Assembly: GCF_027571405.1 (NCBI RefSeq)
Contig: NZ_CP092968.1
Coordinates: forward strand, 2,874,001 to 2,938,000
DNA length: 64,000 nt
From: Methylocystis parvus OBBP
GTDB taxonomy: Bacteria; Pseudomonadota; Alphaproteobacteria; Rhizobiales; Beijerinckiaceae
Direction of reading: 5' to 3'
The translations under genes were made by a program, and so were the position numbers. Of the stretch, positions 1-8,078 are shown piece by piece. The number at the start of each line of letters is the position of its first letter. Within the stretch, counting starts at the first letter, position 1. The notes beneath the pieces are model-generated. The model made no database searches, had not been told where the DNA came from, and was given only the letters and a program-made list of their open reading frames with translations.

Positions 1-189
1 GCCGACGCGGCGCCCGCCTTCTATCAATCCATTCAGTCCGCCGTGGCGGCGAAATCAGCTTTTCTGTGGGACCCGGTTCTGACCACGCTCATGCTTCTTC
101 CGGTCAGCGTCGCGCTGGGCGGCCTCGGCGCGCTGATGATCATTTTCAGCCACAAGCAGGAAGCGACGAATCGCTATTGGCGCCGCTGA
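1..189 (+). CDS. C-terminal fragment of a membrane protein (5' end outside window)
   Basis: Only the last 62 residues lie in the window, so no start can be assigned. The fragment is open from base 1 and ends at TGA 187-189. It holds one strongly hydrophobic stretch (around LMLLPVSVALGGLGALMIIF), which would make a final transmembrane helix. A short basic tail rich in Arg, Lys and His follows and ends in RYWRRR, consistent with a cytoplasmic C-terminus. msrA starts 21 bases downstream on the same strand, so the two may be co-transcribed. I do not recognise the family from this fragment. Confidence 0.6.
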   Translation, partial: ADAAPAFYQSIQSAVAAKSAFLWDPVLTTLMLLPVSVALGGLGALMIIFSHKQEATNRYWRR

Positions 190-210
190 GCGGCGCCATA
201 TCTTTGGCGC

Positions 211-861
211 ATGTCCATCTTCGATAAAATCGATCTCGCCGGCCGCCTCGGGCCGATCCCGGATCGGGACGCGCCTGTTCCGCACGGCGCGACCCATTTC
301 GTCAACGGCCATCCGCTCGACCCGCCATATCCGCTGGGGACCGAAGAGATCTTTTTCGGCATGGGCTGCTTTTGGGGCGCCGAGCGCAAATTCTGGCAGG
401 CGGGAGAAGGCGTTTACGTCACCGCCGTCGGCTATGCCGGGGGGACGACGAAGAACGCCACATATGAGGATGTCTGCTCGGGGCGCACCGGCCATGCCGA
501 GGTCGTGCGGGTCGCGTTCTACCCGGCGGCCATCCCACTGGCGAATCTGCTCCGCCTCTTCTGGGAGGGCCACGATCCGACGCAAGGCATGCGTCAGGGC
601 AATGATGTCGGCGCGCAATATCGCTCGGCGATCTACGCCACGACGCCCGAACAATTCGCGGCGGCGGAAATGTCGCGCACGGCATATCAACAGCTATTGG
701 CACGGTCGGGCTTCGGGCCGATCACGACCGAAATCAGGCGCGCGCCGCCCTTCTATTTCGCGGAAAGCCACCACCAGCAATATCTCGCCAAGAATCCGGG
801 CGGCTATTGCGGGCTGGGGGGTACGGGCGTGTCCTGTCCCGTGGGGACGGGGGCGGCCTGA
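211..861 (+). CDS. msrA: Peptide methionine (S)-S-oxide reductase MsrA
   Basis: MsrA reduces the S-epimer of methionine sulfoxide in proteins and free methionine, repairing oxidative damage with thioredoxin as the usual reductant. The 216-residue protein has the catalytic motif GCFWG with the nucleophilic Cys at about residue 53, followed by the expected GxxxxFW segment. Further family blocks are visible: VGYAGG, the HAEVVRV region, and FWEGHDPTQ, plus a DVGAQYRS block. Two Cys near the C-terminus (GYCGLGG and SCPVG) are candidates for resolving cysteines. The length and an N-terminal extension of about 45 residues match the longer alphaproteobacterial/E. coli-type MsrA. There is no MsrB domain and no signal peptide, so it is cytosolic. 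Confidence 0.95.
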   Translation: MSIFDKIDLAGRLGPIPDRDAPVPHGATHFVNGHPLDPPYPLGTEEIFFGMGCFWGAERKFWQAGEGVYVTAVGYAGGTTKNATYEDVCSGRTGHAEVVRVAFYPAAIPLANLLRLFWEGHDPTQGMRQGNDVGAQYRSAIYATTPEQFAAAEMSRTAYQQLLARSGFGPITTEIRRAPPFYFAESHHQQYLAKNPGGYCGLGGTGVSCPVGTGAA

Positions 862-957
862 TTTCCCAAATATCCCGATTTTGCAGCCCGTTCTTTCCTG
901 TTTCGCGTTCGGGCGTCGATTCCTAGGCTCTCTCCGGCCGGAGGGAGGAAATCGGAA

Positions 958-1386
958 ATGAAGACGTCCGTTACGATCAGGAAATCCGACACGGTCGACG
1001 CGGATGCGGCATGGGCGGCCATACGAGGCGTCGACGGTCTCGACCGATGGTTTCCGATCATCGACAGATGCCGCGTCGAGGGCGCGGGCGTCGGCGCCGT
1101 GCGCATTTTCACAATCGCGCATGACGGCGGCGAAGTTCGGGACCGCATCCTCGAAATCGACGAGGCGGCGAGGCGCCTGAAATATGACCGCTTCTCGTCG
1201 CCCTTCCCGGTCTCCTCCTATATCGGGACGGTGGAAATCCGGACGATCGGGGACAAGACCGAGCTCATCTGGACGGTCGAGTTCGAATCGGCCGAAGCCG
1301 CGCGCGATGACGTCGCCGCGCTGGTGAAAAGCGCCATTTCCGACGGCGTCGACGGGCTTTTTCGCGAGCTTCGCGCGAAAGCCTAA
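958..1386 (+). CDS. SRPBCC (START/polyketide cyclase-like) family protein
   Basis: A 142-residue soluble protein with the layout of the SRPBCC/Polyketide_cyc2 fold. An N-terminal strand (KTSVTIRKSDTVDA) is followed by a helix with the common W...GVDGLDRWFP segment, then alternating strands, and a long C-terminal amphipathic helix containing SDGVDGLFRELR. Such proteins bind hydrophobic ligands in a deep cavity, but the ligand cannot be read from sequence. The start ATG follows a strong purine-rich ribosome binding site (ggagggaggaaat). Its stop overlaps the last four bases of mepA, which converges from the other strand. No partner gene indicates its substrate. Confidence 0.75.
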   Translation: MKTSVTIRKSDTVDADAAWAAIRGVDGLDRWFPIIDRCRVEGAGVGAVRIFTIAHDGGEVRDRILEIDEAARRLKYDRFSSPFPVSSYIGTVEIRTIGDKTELIWTVEFESAEAARDDVAALVKSAISDGVDGLFRELRAKA

Positions 1387-2300
1387 CGGGCCTTCAGCAC
1401 GTCCCTGCACGCGGCCGGCAGCGCCGCCATGGACATTGGCGGCCAGCTTTTGTTCGACTTTTTGGGATGCAGCGCCTCGTCGGTGAACCACCAGGCGAGC
1501 GACTGGTCGCAGCCGTCGCCGGGCGGCGTCGGGTCCTGATCCCGGCAGCTCGAGCCGTCCGGGCAGAAGAGCCGGATATGGAAGTGGTAATTATGCCCGA
1601 ACATGGGGCGGATCTTGCGCATCCAGGCTTCGCCCTCGGCCTCCCGGCACAGAGCGCGCTTGATCGCGGCGTTGACGAAGATGCGCTGCACCTTCGGGTC
1701 CTGGGCGGCCGTCCGGATCACCGCGAGATGGCCTTCCGACCAGACGTCGGATCGAACGTCGAGCAAATCCTCGCGCACGACGTCAGTCGCGGACATTTCC
1801 TCGCGTTCCGCGCGCGTCAGTTCGCGCGTCGGCATCGGCGTCAACCAGATGTCCGCGTCGAGGCCGATCTGGTGAGAGGCGTGGCCGGTGAGCATCGGAC
1901 CGCCGCGCGGTTGCGACATGTCGCCGATCAGCAGGCCCGGCCAGCCGGCGGCGGCGGCCGCTCTCGCCGAAAAACTCTCGAGGAACTTCAGGAGATTGGG
2001 ATGACCCCAATTGCGGTTGCGCGACGGGCGCATCACCTGCCAGTGCGCCCCGTCATAGGGGAGCTGCTCGCCGCCCGCGAGGCAGCCTTTGGAATAGAAG
2101 CCGATCGGATCGGGTTCGAGCGACGCGCCGTCGCGCGCCCGTCCGAAAAGCTCCTTCGCCGGCGTCGAGGGGTCCGAGGGATTGGCGAGCGGCGGCAGGG
2201 GCTTTGGATCGAGCGTTCCCTTGTCCTGAGCGGCGGCTCCTCCCGCAAAGGCCAGAGCCAGAATGGCGGCCGCGAATCTCGATGCGCGCATATCGATCAC
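1383..2300 (-). CDS. mepA: Penicillin-insensitive murein endopeptidase MepA
   Basis: MepA is a LAS-family zinc metallopeptidase of the periplasm that cuts D-Ala-meso-DAP cross-links in peptidoglycan. The 305-residue precursor has an N-terminal signal peptide (hydrophobic AAAILALAFAGGAAAQ, cleavage likely after AAAQ at about residue 24). The metal-binding motif HASHQIGLDADIW is present, as is the C-terminal HNYHFHIRLFCP block that supplies the last zinc-ligand His. The Cys-rich tail (CPDGSSC, GDGC) is typical of the family. Length and motif spacing match full-length MepA. The gene is divergent from the L,D-transpeptidase at 2447, so two cell-wall enzymes share a 146-base intergenic region. Confidence 0.93.
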   Translation of the reverse strand: MIDMRASRFAAAILALAFAGGAAAQDKGTLDPKPLPPLANPSDPSTPAKELFGRARDGASLEPDPIGFYSKGCLAGGEQLPYDGAHWQVMRPSRNRNWGHPNLLKFLESFSARAAAAAGWPGLLIGDMSQPRGGPMLTGHASHQIGLDADIWLTPMPTRELTRAEREEMSATDVVREDLLDVRSDVWSEGHLAVIRTAAQDPKVQRIFVNAAIKRALCREAEGEAWMRKIRPMFGHNYHFHIRLFCPDGSSCRDQDPTPPGDGCDQSLAWWFTDEALHPKKSNKSWPPMSMAALPAACRDVLKAR

Positions 2301-2446
2301 CCGATTGGATTATTTCGTTTTTCACGCCCTGGTAAGGCTTCCTAGTTAATCGTTGCCGGTCAACCTTACTGTTTCATTTACGTTGCCACGCCAACAAGCT
2401 TGCGCCATCATCTCGACAGTTATCGCTTTCGTGTCGGAGTCGGGTC

Positions 2447-3031
2447 ATGCGTTTGAAAATGTTCCTTATGGCGGTCGCGGCTTTTTTCGCCTCCATCGGC
2501 CTCGCCTACGCCACCGCCAATATTCATATCAATCTTTCCACCCAGACCATGCATGTCGATTCGAGCCAGGGCAGCTATAGCTGGCCGGTCTCGACCGCCC
2601 GCGCCGGCTATTCGACGCCGCGCGGCTCCTATGCGCCGACCGGCATGGAGCGGATGCATTATTCCCGCAAATACCACATGTCGCCGATGCCTTATTCGAT
2701 CTTCTTCCGCGGCGGCTACGCCATTCACGGCACCTACGCCACGGGCGCGCTGGGCAGCCCCGCTTCGCATGGCTGCGTCCGCCTCGCGCCGGGCAACGCC
2801 AAGCGTCTCTATGAAATCGTGCAATCCGAAGGCGGCAGCATTTCGATCACCGGCGCTTCGCCGGCCGGCGGCGCCCGCTACGCCAGGGCGCATCATCGCA
2901 ACGCCGTTCATTACGCCAGCCTGCGTCACGGCCATCACGCCCACGCCATGGCCTATGCCCCGATGATCCGCCGCGCGCATCACGGCACCGTCCGCAGCTG
3001 GCAGGCCGAGCCCGACTTCATGCCCTATTGA
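2447..3031 (+). CDS. L,D-transpeptidase (YkuD domain), secreted
   Basis: A 194-residue exported protein. Residues about 4-24 form a signal peptide ending near AYATA. A YkuD-type catalytic domain follows, with the conserved HG in YAIHG (His at about 94) and the signature SHGCVRL with the nucleophile Cys at about 110. These enzymes form 3-3 peptidoglycan cross-links or attach proteins to the wall. After the catalytic domain comes a His/Ala/Arg-rich tail (many HH and HHA clusters from about residue 143) that is not part of the catalytic fold and may be disordered. The neighbour mepA is divergent. Which L,D-transpeptidase activity it has cannot be told from sequence. Confidence 0.88.
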   Translation: MRLKMFLMAVAAFFASIGLAYATANIHINLSTQTMHVDSSQGSYSWPVSTARAGYSTPRGSYAPTGMERMHYSRKYHMSPMPYSIFFRGGYAIHGTYATGALGSPASHGCVRLAPGNAKRLYEIVQSEGGSISITGASPAGGARYARAHHRNAVHYASLRHGHHAHAMAYAPMIRRAHHGTVRSWQAEPDFMPY

Positions 3032-3257
3032 GGGCGCGTCGATTGGGAATGAGGGATTTGTCGTGGGCGCGAAACGCTTTACGGAACAGGTCCCCAAAGA
3101 AGGCGTTGTTTGGTGAACGTCGGCGCCCGAGCTTATCCTTAATGTAACCGCCCATTAACGGCTCCCGAACCACAATGTCGCCACAGCGGAGCCATTGTGG
3201 GGCCGCTCCAGACAAGGGCCTCACGCTCCCGCGGAGTGGCCCGATTTCAGGGCCGGC

Positions 3258-4748
3258 ATGGGCGACATTATCGAGACGATCATCATCGGGGCCGGCCCTG
3301 CCGGTCTCACCGCGGGTTACACGCTTGCGAAGAACCGGCGCGACGTGCTGGTGCTGGAGCAGGACCCAGTCTATGTCGGCGGCATCTCGCGCACAGCGAA
3401 CTATAAAGGTTTTCTGTTCGACATTGGCGGCCATCGCTTCTTTTCGAAGTCGAAGGAAATCGTCGATCTTTGGAACGAGATCCTGCCCGACGACTTTCTG
3501 GAGCGGCCGCGCCTGTCGCGCATCTATTATCGCGGCAAGTTCTACGCCTATCCGCTGAAGGCCTTCGAGGCGCTGAAAAATCTCGGCCTCATCGAGAGCG
3601 CGCTGTGCATGGCGTCCTTCGCCTACGCCAAGGCGTTCCCGGTCAAGGAGCCCAAGACCTTCCATCAATGGGTGCGCAACCAGTTCGGCGAGCGGCTCTT
3701 CGGCATCTTCTTCAAGACCTACACCGAGAAGGTGTGGGGCATGGGCTGCGACGAGATTTCCGCCGACTGGGCGGCGCAGCGCATCAAGGGCCTCTCGCTT
3801 GGCGCGGCGATCATCGACGGCCTGCGTCGTTCGCTCGGCCTGCGCAAAGGCGACAGCGGCGCGAAATCGCTGATCGAATCTTTCCGCTATCCGCGCCGCG
3901 GCCCCGGCATGATGTGGGAGGCCTGCGCGCGCAAAATCCAGGAGATGGGCGGACGCATGCTCATGGGACGCGGCGTCGACTCGCTCGCCTATGACGAAGC
4001 CTCGAAGCTCTGGACCGTGCGCGCCAGGACGGAAAGCGGCGAGATCGAAACCTATTTCGCGCGCAACGTCATGTCCTCGGCGCCGATGCGCGATCTGATG
4101 AACGCCATCGAGCCCAAGCCGATGAGCCTCTTCAATGCGCGCGACCTCAAATATCGCGACTTCCTCACGGTCGTGCTGATCGGCCGCCCGCAGAAGGAAC
4201 TGCCCGACAACTGGGTCTATATTCACGATCCGTCGGTGAAGGTCGGCCGCGTGCAGAATTTCCGCAGCTGGTCGCCGGAGATGATCGCCGATGGCGTCTC
4301 GACCTGCCTCGGCCTCGAATATTTCTGCTTCGAGGGCGACGGACTCTGGACCGCGCGCGACGAGGATCTCATCGAGCTCGCCAGGCGCGAGATCGGCCAG
4401 ATCGGGCTGATGGACCCCGCCGATGTTTTTGACGCCTGCGTCGTGCGTCAGGCCAAGGCCTATCCGGTCTATGACGAGACCTATGCGCAGAATGTCGAGA
4501 CCATCCGCCGCGAAATCGCGACGCGTTTCCCGTCCCTGCGCTGCATCGGCCGCAACGGCATGCACAAATACAACAATCAGGACCATGCGATGATGACCGG
4601 CATGCTCGCCGCGCTCAACATCATGAGCGGCGAAGAGGTCTTCGACATCTGGCAGGTCAATGAGGACGCCGAATATTCGGAGGCCGGCGTCGAAGGCGCC
4701 GTCGAGGCGCTGACGAGCGAGCGGCTCGTGCCGCGCAAGGTGGCCTGA
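3258..4748 (+). CDS. FAD-dependent UDP-galactopyranose mutase-like / protoporphyrinogen oxidase-like oxidoreductase
   Basis: A 496-residue protein with an N-terminal FAD-binding Rossmann motif ([14 protein letters not shown]) and the second dinucleotide block [16 protein letters not shown]. The FFK(T)YTEKVWG segment and the late [18 protein letters not shown] block are typical of the UGM/amine-oxidase-like family found beside glycosyltransferases. Members act on nucleotide sugars or lipid-linked sugars, but the exact reaction of this subgroup is not established. An upstream in-frame start at 3195 exists, but the ATG at 3258 places the dinucleotide fold at the very N-terminus as is usual. The stop is two bases before the gtrA start, so the two are translationally close. 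The five genes from here to 9109 look like one surface-glycan cluster. Confidence 0.8.
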   Translation: MGDIIETIIIGAGPAGLTAGYTLAKNRRDVLVLEQDPVYVGGISRTANYKGFLFDIGGHRFFSKSKEIVDLWNEILPDDFLERPRLSRIYYRGKFYAYPLKAFEALKNLGLIESALCMASFAYAKAFPVKEPKTFHQWVRNQFGERLFGIFFKTYTEKVWGMGCDEISADWAAQRIKGLSLGAAIIDGLRRSLGLRKGDSGAKSLIESFRYPRRGPGMMWEACARKIQEMGGRMLMGRGVDSLAYDEASKLWTVRARTESGEIETYFARNVMSSAPMRDLMNAIEPKPMSLFNARDLKYRDFLTVVLIGRPQKELPDNWVYIHDPSVKVGRVQNFRSWSPEMIADGVSTCLGLEYFCFEGDGLWTARDEDLIELARREIGQIGLMDPADVFDACVVRQAKAYPVYDETYAQNVETIRREIATRFPSLRCIGRNGMHKYNNQDHAMMTGMLAALNIMSGEEVFDIWQVNEDAEYSEAGVEGAVEALTSERLVPRKVA

Positions 4749-4750
4749 CC

Positions 4751-5200
4751 ATGGCTCTCTTCACCGAAGCCCAGGGCGCGCTCGCCGCGCGCGTCACGCC
4801 GGCGCGGCTGCTGCGCTTCGTGCGCGACATGTTCCGCTATGCGGCGGCGAGCGTCTTCGCGCTCGCCCTCGACTATGGCGTGCTGATGACGCTGACCAAG
4901 GGTTTCGGCGTCGGCTATCTTCAGGCGGCGGCAGCCGGCTTTCTCTCGGGTCTCGCGCTGATCTATCTCCTGAGCGTGCGCTACGTCTTCGAGGGCCGCC
5001 GCGCCCGCGCGCCGCGCGTCGAGATGTTCGGCTTTCTCGTGACGGGCGTCGTCGGGCTCGGGCTGACGGAAGTCCTGATGCATCTCTTCGTCGGCGAATT
5101 CGGCCTGTCGCTGACGCTCGCCAAGATCGCGACCGCCGGCTTCGTCTTCATGTTCAATTTCGTCACGCGCCGGGGCCTGCTGTTCAAGACGACGGCCTGA
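4751..5200 (+). CDS. GtrA-family membrane protein
   Basis: A 149-residue protein with four predicted transmembrane helices and short loops. It has the family pattern of a first helix beginning FRYAAAS and a second helix ending in a basic stretch followed by YVFEGRR. GtrA proteins are thought to flip or position polyprenyl-phosphate-linked sugars across the inner membrane for attachment to lipopolysaccharide, teichoic acid or other glycans. The start lies two bases after the stop of the FAD protein, and a GT-C-like protein follows 30 bases later, which fits a flippase-transferase arrangement. A second, frameshifted gtrA copy sits at 19389-19852 in another cluster. Confidence 0.88.
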   Translation: MALFTEAQGALAARVTPARLLRFVRDMFRYAAASVFALALDYGVLMTLTKGFGVGYLQAAAAGFLSGLALIYLLSVRYVFEGRRARAPRVEMFGFLVTGVVGLGLTEVLMHLFVGEFGLSLTLAKIATAGFVFMFNFVTRRGLLFKTTA

Positions 5201-5230
5201 CGCGTTCTCTCCTTTCGATCAGGGGCGCCG

Positions 5231-7066
5231 ATGAGCGACGATCTTTTCTGGGACCGGGCGAAGCCGATTACAGCGCCCGAGCAAGGCGTGAGTCTCGCCG
5301 CGAGCGTCGCCTCGCGCGAGGCGCGCCTGCCCGCGATCGTCGTGATCATGGTCGCGTTGATCCTGTCAGCCGCCCTTTCCTTCTCGCGGGCCGAAATCGT
5401 CTGGCGCACGGGCGCCTTCTTCGATTCCGACGACGCCATGCGCGCGGCGCAACTGCGCGACTTTCTTTCCGGCCAGAGCTGGTTCGACCTGACGGCGCAT
5501 CGGCTCGATCCGCCGAGCGGGCTTCCGATGCACTGGTCGCGCATCGTCGACGTTCCGCTCGCGGGGCTCGATCTCTTTTTCTCCAAATTCCTCGCGCCGG
5601 AATATGCGGAGCGCGCGACGCGGCTCGTCTTCCCCTTCGCGCTGCTCGCCGCGCTCTTCGCGGTCGCCGGTTGGCTCGGCAGAATTCTTTCGAGCGCCGC
5701 GGCCGGACTCGCGGCGATCTGGCTCGTCATGCTGTCGGGCGCAATGTTCCTGCAATTCGCGCCGGGCCGCATCGATCATCATGCGCCGCAGATCGTGACG
5801 CTCGCGCTCGCCTTCGGCTTCTTCCTGCAGGGACTCGATCCCAAAGGCGCATGGCGTCTCGCCGCCGCGGCCGCGCTGATGGCGCTCTCCTTCGCGATCA
5901 GCCTCGAGAACCTGCCCTTCTTCGTCGTGCTGATCGCCGCGCTCCCCACCCTCTTCATCATCGACGGCGCCCGCGCGCCGCTTCTCTGGTTTTCGGCCGG
6001 GGCGCTGGCCGCCTTTCCTTCCCTTTACGCCGCGATCAATCCGCGCGCGGCCTGGTTCGCCTCCGCCTGCGACGCTTTTTCCTTCGTGCATCTCGCGGCG
6101 CTTTTCGCTGGCGCGCTGTCGCTGGGCGCCGTCGCGCTTCTCGCGCCGCGCCTGGCGACAATCCGCGCGCGCATCTTCGCCGTCGGCGCCGCCGGCGCGG
6201 CGACGGGCGCGACGGTCCTGCTCATCGCGCCCAGATGCATTGGCGATCCGCTCGGCGGGCTCGATCCGCTGCTGCGCGATCTGTGGCTCTCCCATGTCGT
6301 CGAGGCGAAGCCGCTCTTTTCGCTCTACGCGACCGCGCCGGGCATGGTTGTCGCCACCGCCGCGCCCGTGGCGCTGGGCCTCGCCGCCGCGCTTGGCTTC
6401 GCTTTAAAAACCGAGGGCGTCGTGCGCCGTCGCTGGCTTCTCGCCGCTGCGGTCATCGCGATCGGCTTCGCCGCCGGCCTGTGGCAGATACGCGTCTTCA
6501 CTTCCGTGACGCCGCTCGCCATGATCCCGCTCGCGGTGGCGATCGTCGCCTTGGTCGAGCGACTCGACGTCGGCCGCGCCCTGCGCGTCGCGCTTGCGGC
6601 CGCAATTGCGATGTTTCTCTCGCCGATTGGGCTCGCCGTCGCTCTGCCGTCGAAAGACGATCCGGACACGGTCGCCGAGCGAGCCTGTCTATCGCCGGAG
6701 GTCTTCGCGCCGCTCGCGTCGCTCCCTGCCTCGCGCGTCGCCGGCTCTTTCGATCTCGGCAGCCATCTCCTCGCCCATACGCCGCACAGCGTCTTCGCGG
6801 CTCCCTATCATCGCGACAATCGCGGCAATCGAATCGTGGCGGACGCCTTCACCGCCGCGCCCGAGCAGGCGGAGGCGATTCTCCGAAACGCCGGGGCCGA
6901 TCTCGTGGTCTGGTGCGCGCGCGCGAAGCAGCCGTCGTCGCTTGTCACAGCGGCGCCGAACGGTCTCGCCGCCATGCTGGCGCGCGGCGAAGCTCCCGCC
7001 TGGCTCGATCGAAAGTCGGCGCCCGGCGCCTCTCTCCTTGTTTTCGCCTTGAGGCCGGTGAAATAA
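5231..7066 (+). CDS. Polytopic membrane protein, GT-C glycosyltransferase-like
   Basis: A 611-residue protein with about 11-13 hydrophobic helices and a soluble C-terminal domain of about 130 residues. After the first helix a large extracytoplasmic loop carries an acidic motif (FFDSDDAMRAAQL) followed by a conserved-looking LPMHWSRIVD. A later loop has GRIDHHAPQ. Acidic first-loop motifs of this kind supply the metal/phosphate site in GT-C enzymes (STT3/AglB, PMT), so I infer a lipid-phospho-sugar-dependent transferase acting in the periplasm. The ribosome site AGGGG precedes the ATG by 5-6 bases. Adjacency to gtrA and the UGM-like gene supports a role in surface glycosylation. Donor and acceptor are unknown. 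Confidence 0.7.
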   Translation: MSDDLFWDRAKPITAPEQGVSLAASVASREARLPAIVVIMVALILSAALSFSRAEIVWRTGAFFDSDDAMRAAQLRDFLSGQSWFDLTAHRLDPPSGLPMHWSRIVDVPLAGLDLFFSKFLAPEYAERATRLVFPFALLAALFAVAGWLGRILSSAAAGLAAIWLVMLSGAMFLQFAPGRIDHHAPQIVTLALAFGFFLQGLDPKGAWRLAAAAALMALSFAISLENLPFFVVLIAALPTLFIIDGARAPLLWFSAGALAAFPSLYAAINPRAAWFASACDAFSFVHLAALFAGALSLGAVALLAPRLATIRARIFAVGAAGAATGATVLLIAPRCIGDPLGGLDPLLRDLWLSHVVEAKPLFSLYATAPGMVVATAAPVALGLAAALGFALKTEGVVRRRWLLAAAVIAIGFAAGLWQIRVFTSVTPLAMIPLAVAIVALVERLDVGRALRVALAAAIAMFLSPIGLAVALPSKDDPDTVAERACLSPEVFAPLASLPASRVAGSFDLGSHLLAHTPHSVFAAPYHRDNRGNRIVADAFTAAPEQAEAILRNAGADLVVWCARAKQPSSLVTAAPNGLAAMLARGEAPAWLDRKSAPGASLLVFALRPVK

Positions 7067-7103
7067 AGGCGTCGTAAAGGCCACTCCGACGCTAGGAAAA
7101 AAT

Positions 7104-8078
7104 GTGCCGACGATGTTCGATCGCCGCCGATTACTCATTGGAGCCGGCGCGCTCGCCGCGTCGCCGTGTTTCGCGCAACCGACCGCGCAGGAACTCGCCG
7201 ACGAACTGCAGGTGCGCGTCGAGAACAAATCCGTTCCCGAACTCTGCGCCGAAAAGGACAATATCGAGCTCGATTTCGTCTCGCCGCGCATTCGCGGCCT
7301 GCAGATTCAGGCGGTGCATCCATCCTACATCAACACGATCGTCTCGGATCGATGGGCGCCGGACTGGTCGAGCTGCGATCTCTCGCACGATCCGAAATTC
7401 CTGGCGCAGGCCCGTCGCCACACTTTCTTCGAAACGCCCGAATTCTGGCTGACCGGCTACACCTTCCCATCCTTCTGGCGGCCCAACGCCGTGCCCGTGC
7501 GCATCGGCGGCGCGGTCGAAAAAGGGCTTCATCTCATCCAATTTTGGATGTGGTACCGCGAGCGGGCGGAGGAAATCATGGTGTTCTACCCGCCGGACGG
7601 CTATTGGCGCGCGCGTCCGCTGCCCTTCGAGGACATGCGCTGGACGGCCTATGGCTCCTCCTTCCTCGTCGGTCCCGTCGAGGTTCAGGAGCGCCCGATC
7701 GTCGACATCGAGGAGGTCGTCTTCGAGCCGAAGACGCGGACCATCATTCTCAAATTCAGGCGGGGCGGCGAAGCGCGGGTGACGATCAAGAATGTCGATC
7801 AGGAGCGTCTGTCGCTCGACGTCGACTTTGACGACGCCATGCCGGGCGGGCGGCCTTTCGCGGCTTTACGCTCCATGTACGCCATGGAGACGATGAGCGA
7901 CGCGGCGATCGTCGCGTGGCGCTCCAAGCGCGGCAAGAGCTGGGAAGAGGCGCCCGTCATCGACTTCCCCGGCGCCAGCGCGACGGAGATATGGGTCGGC
8001 CGCCATCTCCCGTCGCGGCACAATCTCTCCGCGCCCGACATGGTCTTCGGCAAGTTCCAGGGCGAGTCGGCAAGATGA
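7104..8078 (+). CDS. Conserved secreted protein of unknown function
   Basis: A 324-residue exported protein. The N-terminus has a twin-arginine-like segment (FDRRRLLIGAGALAA) and a cleavage site after PCFAQ. A GTG start at 7104 has AGGAA six bases upstream, and an ATG at 7113 is the alternative. The mature part is mixed alpha/beta with several Trp-rich stretches (SFWRPN, IQFWMWYRER, DGYWRARPLPF). I recognise no catalytic motif. It ends in the four-base ATGA overlap with the acetyltransferase gene at 8075, so the two are translationally coupled. That coupling suggests a periplasmic partner in the same glycan-modification pathway. Function is not assigned. Confidence 0.7.
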   Translation: MPTMFDRRRLLIGAGALAASPCFAQPTAQELADELQVRVENKSVPELCAEKDNIELDFVSPRIRGLQIQAVHPSYINTIVSDRWAPDWSSCDLSHDPKFLAQARRHTFFETPEFWLTGYTFPSFWRPNAVPVRIGGAVEKGLHLIQFWMWYRERAEEIMVFYPPDGYWRARPLPFEDMRWTAYGSSFLVGPVEVQERPIVDIEEVVFEPKTRTIILKFRRGGEARVTIKNVDQERLSLDVDFDDAMPGGRPFAALRSMYAMETMSDAAIVAWRSKRGKSWEEAPVIDFPGASATEIWVGRHLPSRHNLSAPDMVFGKFQGESAR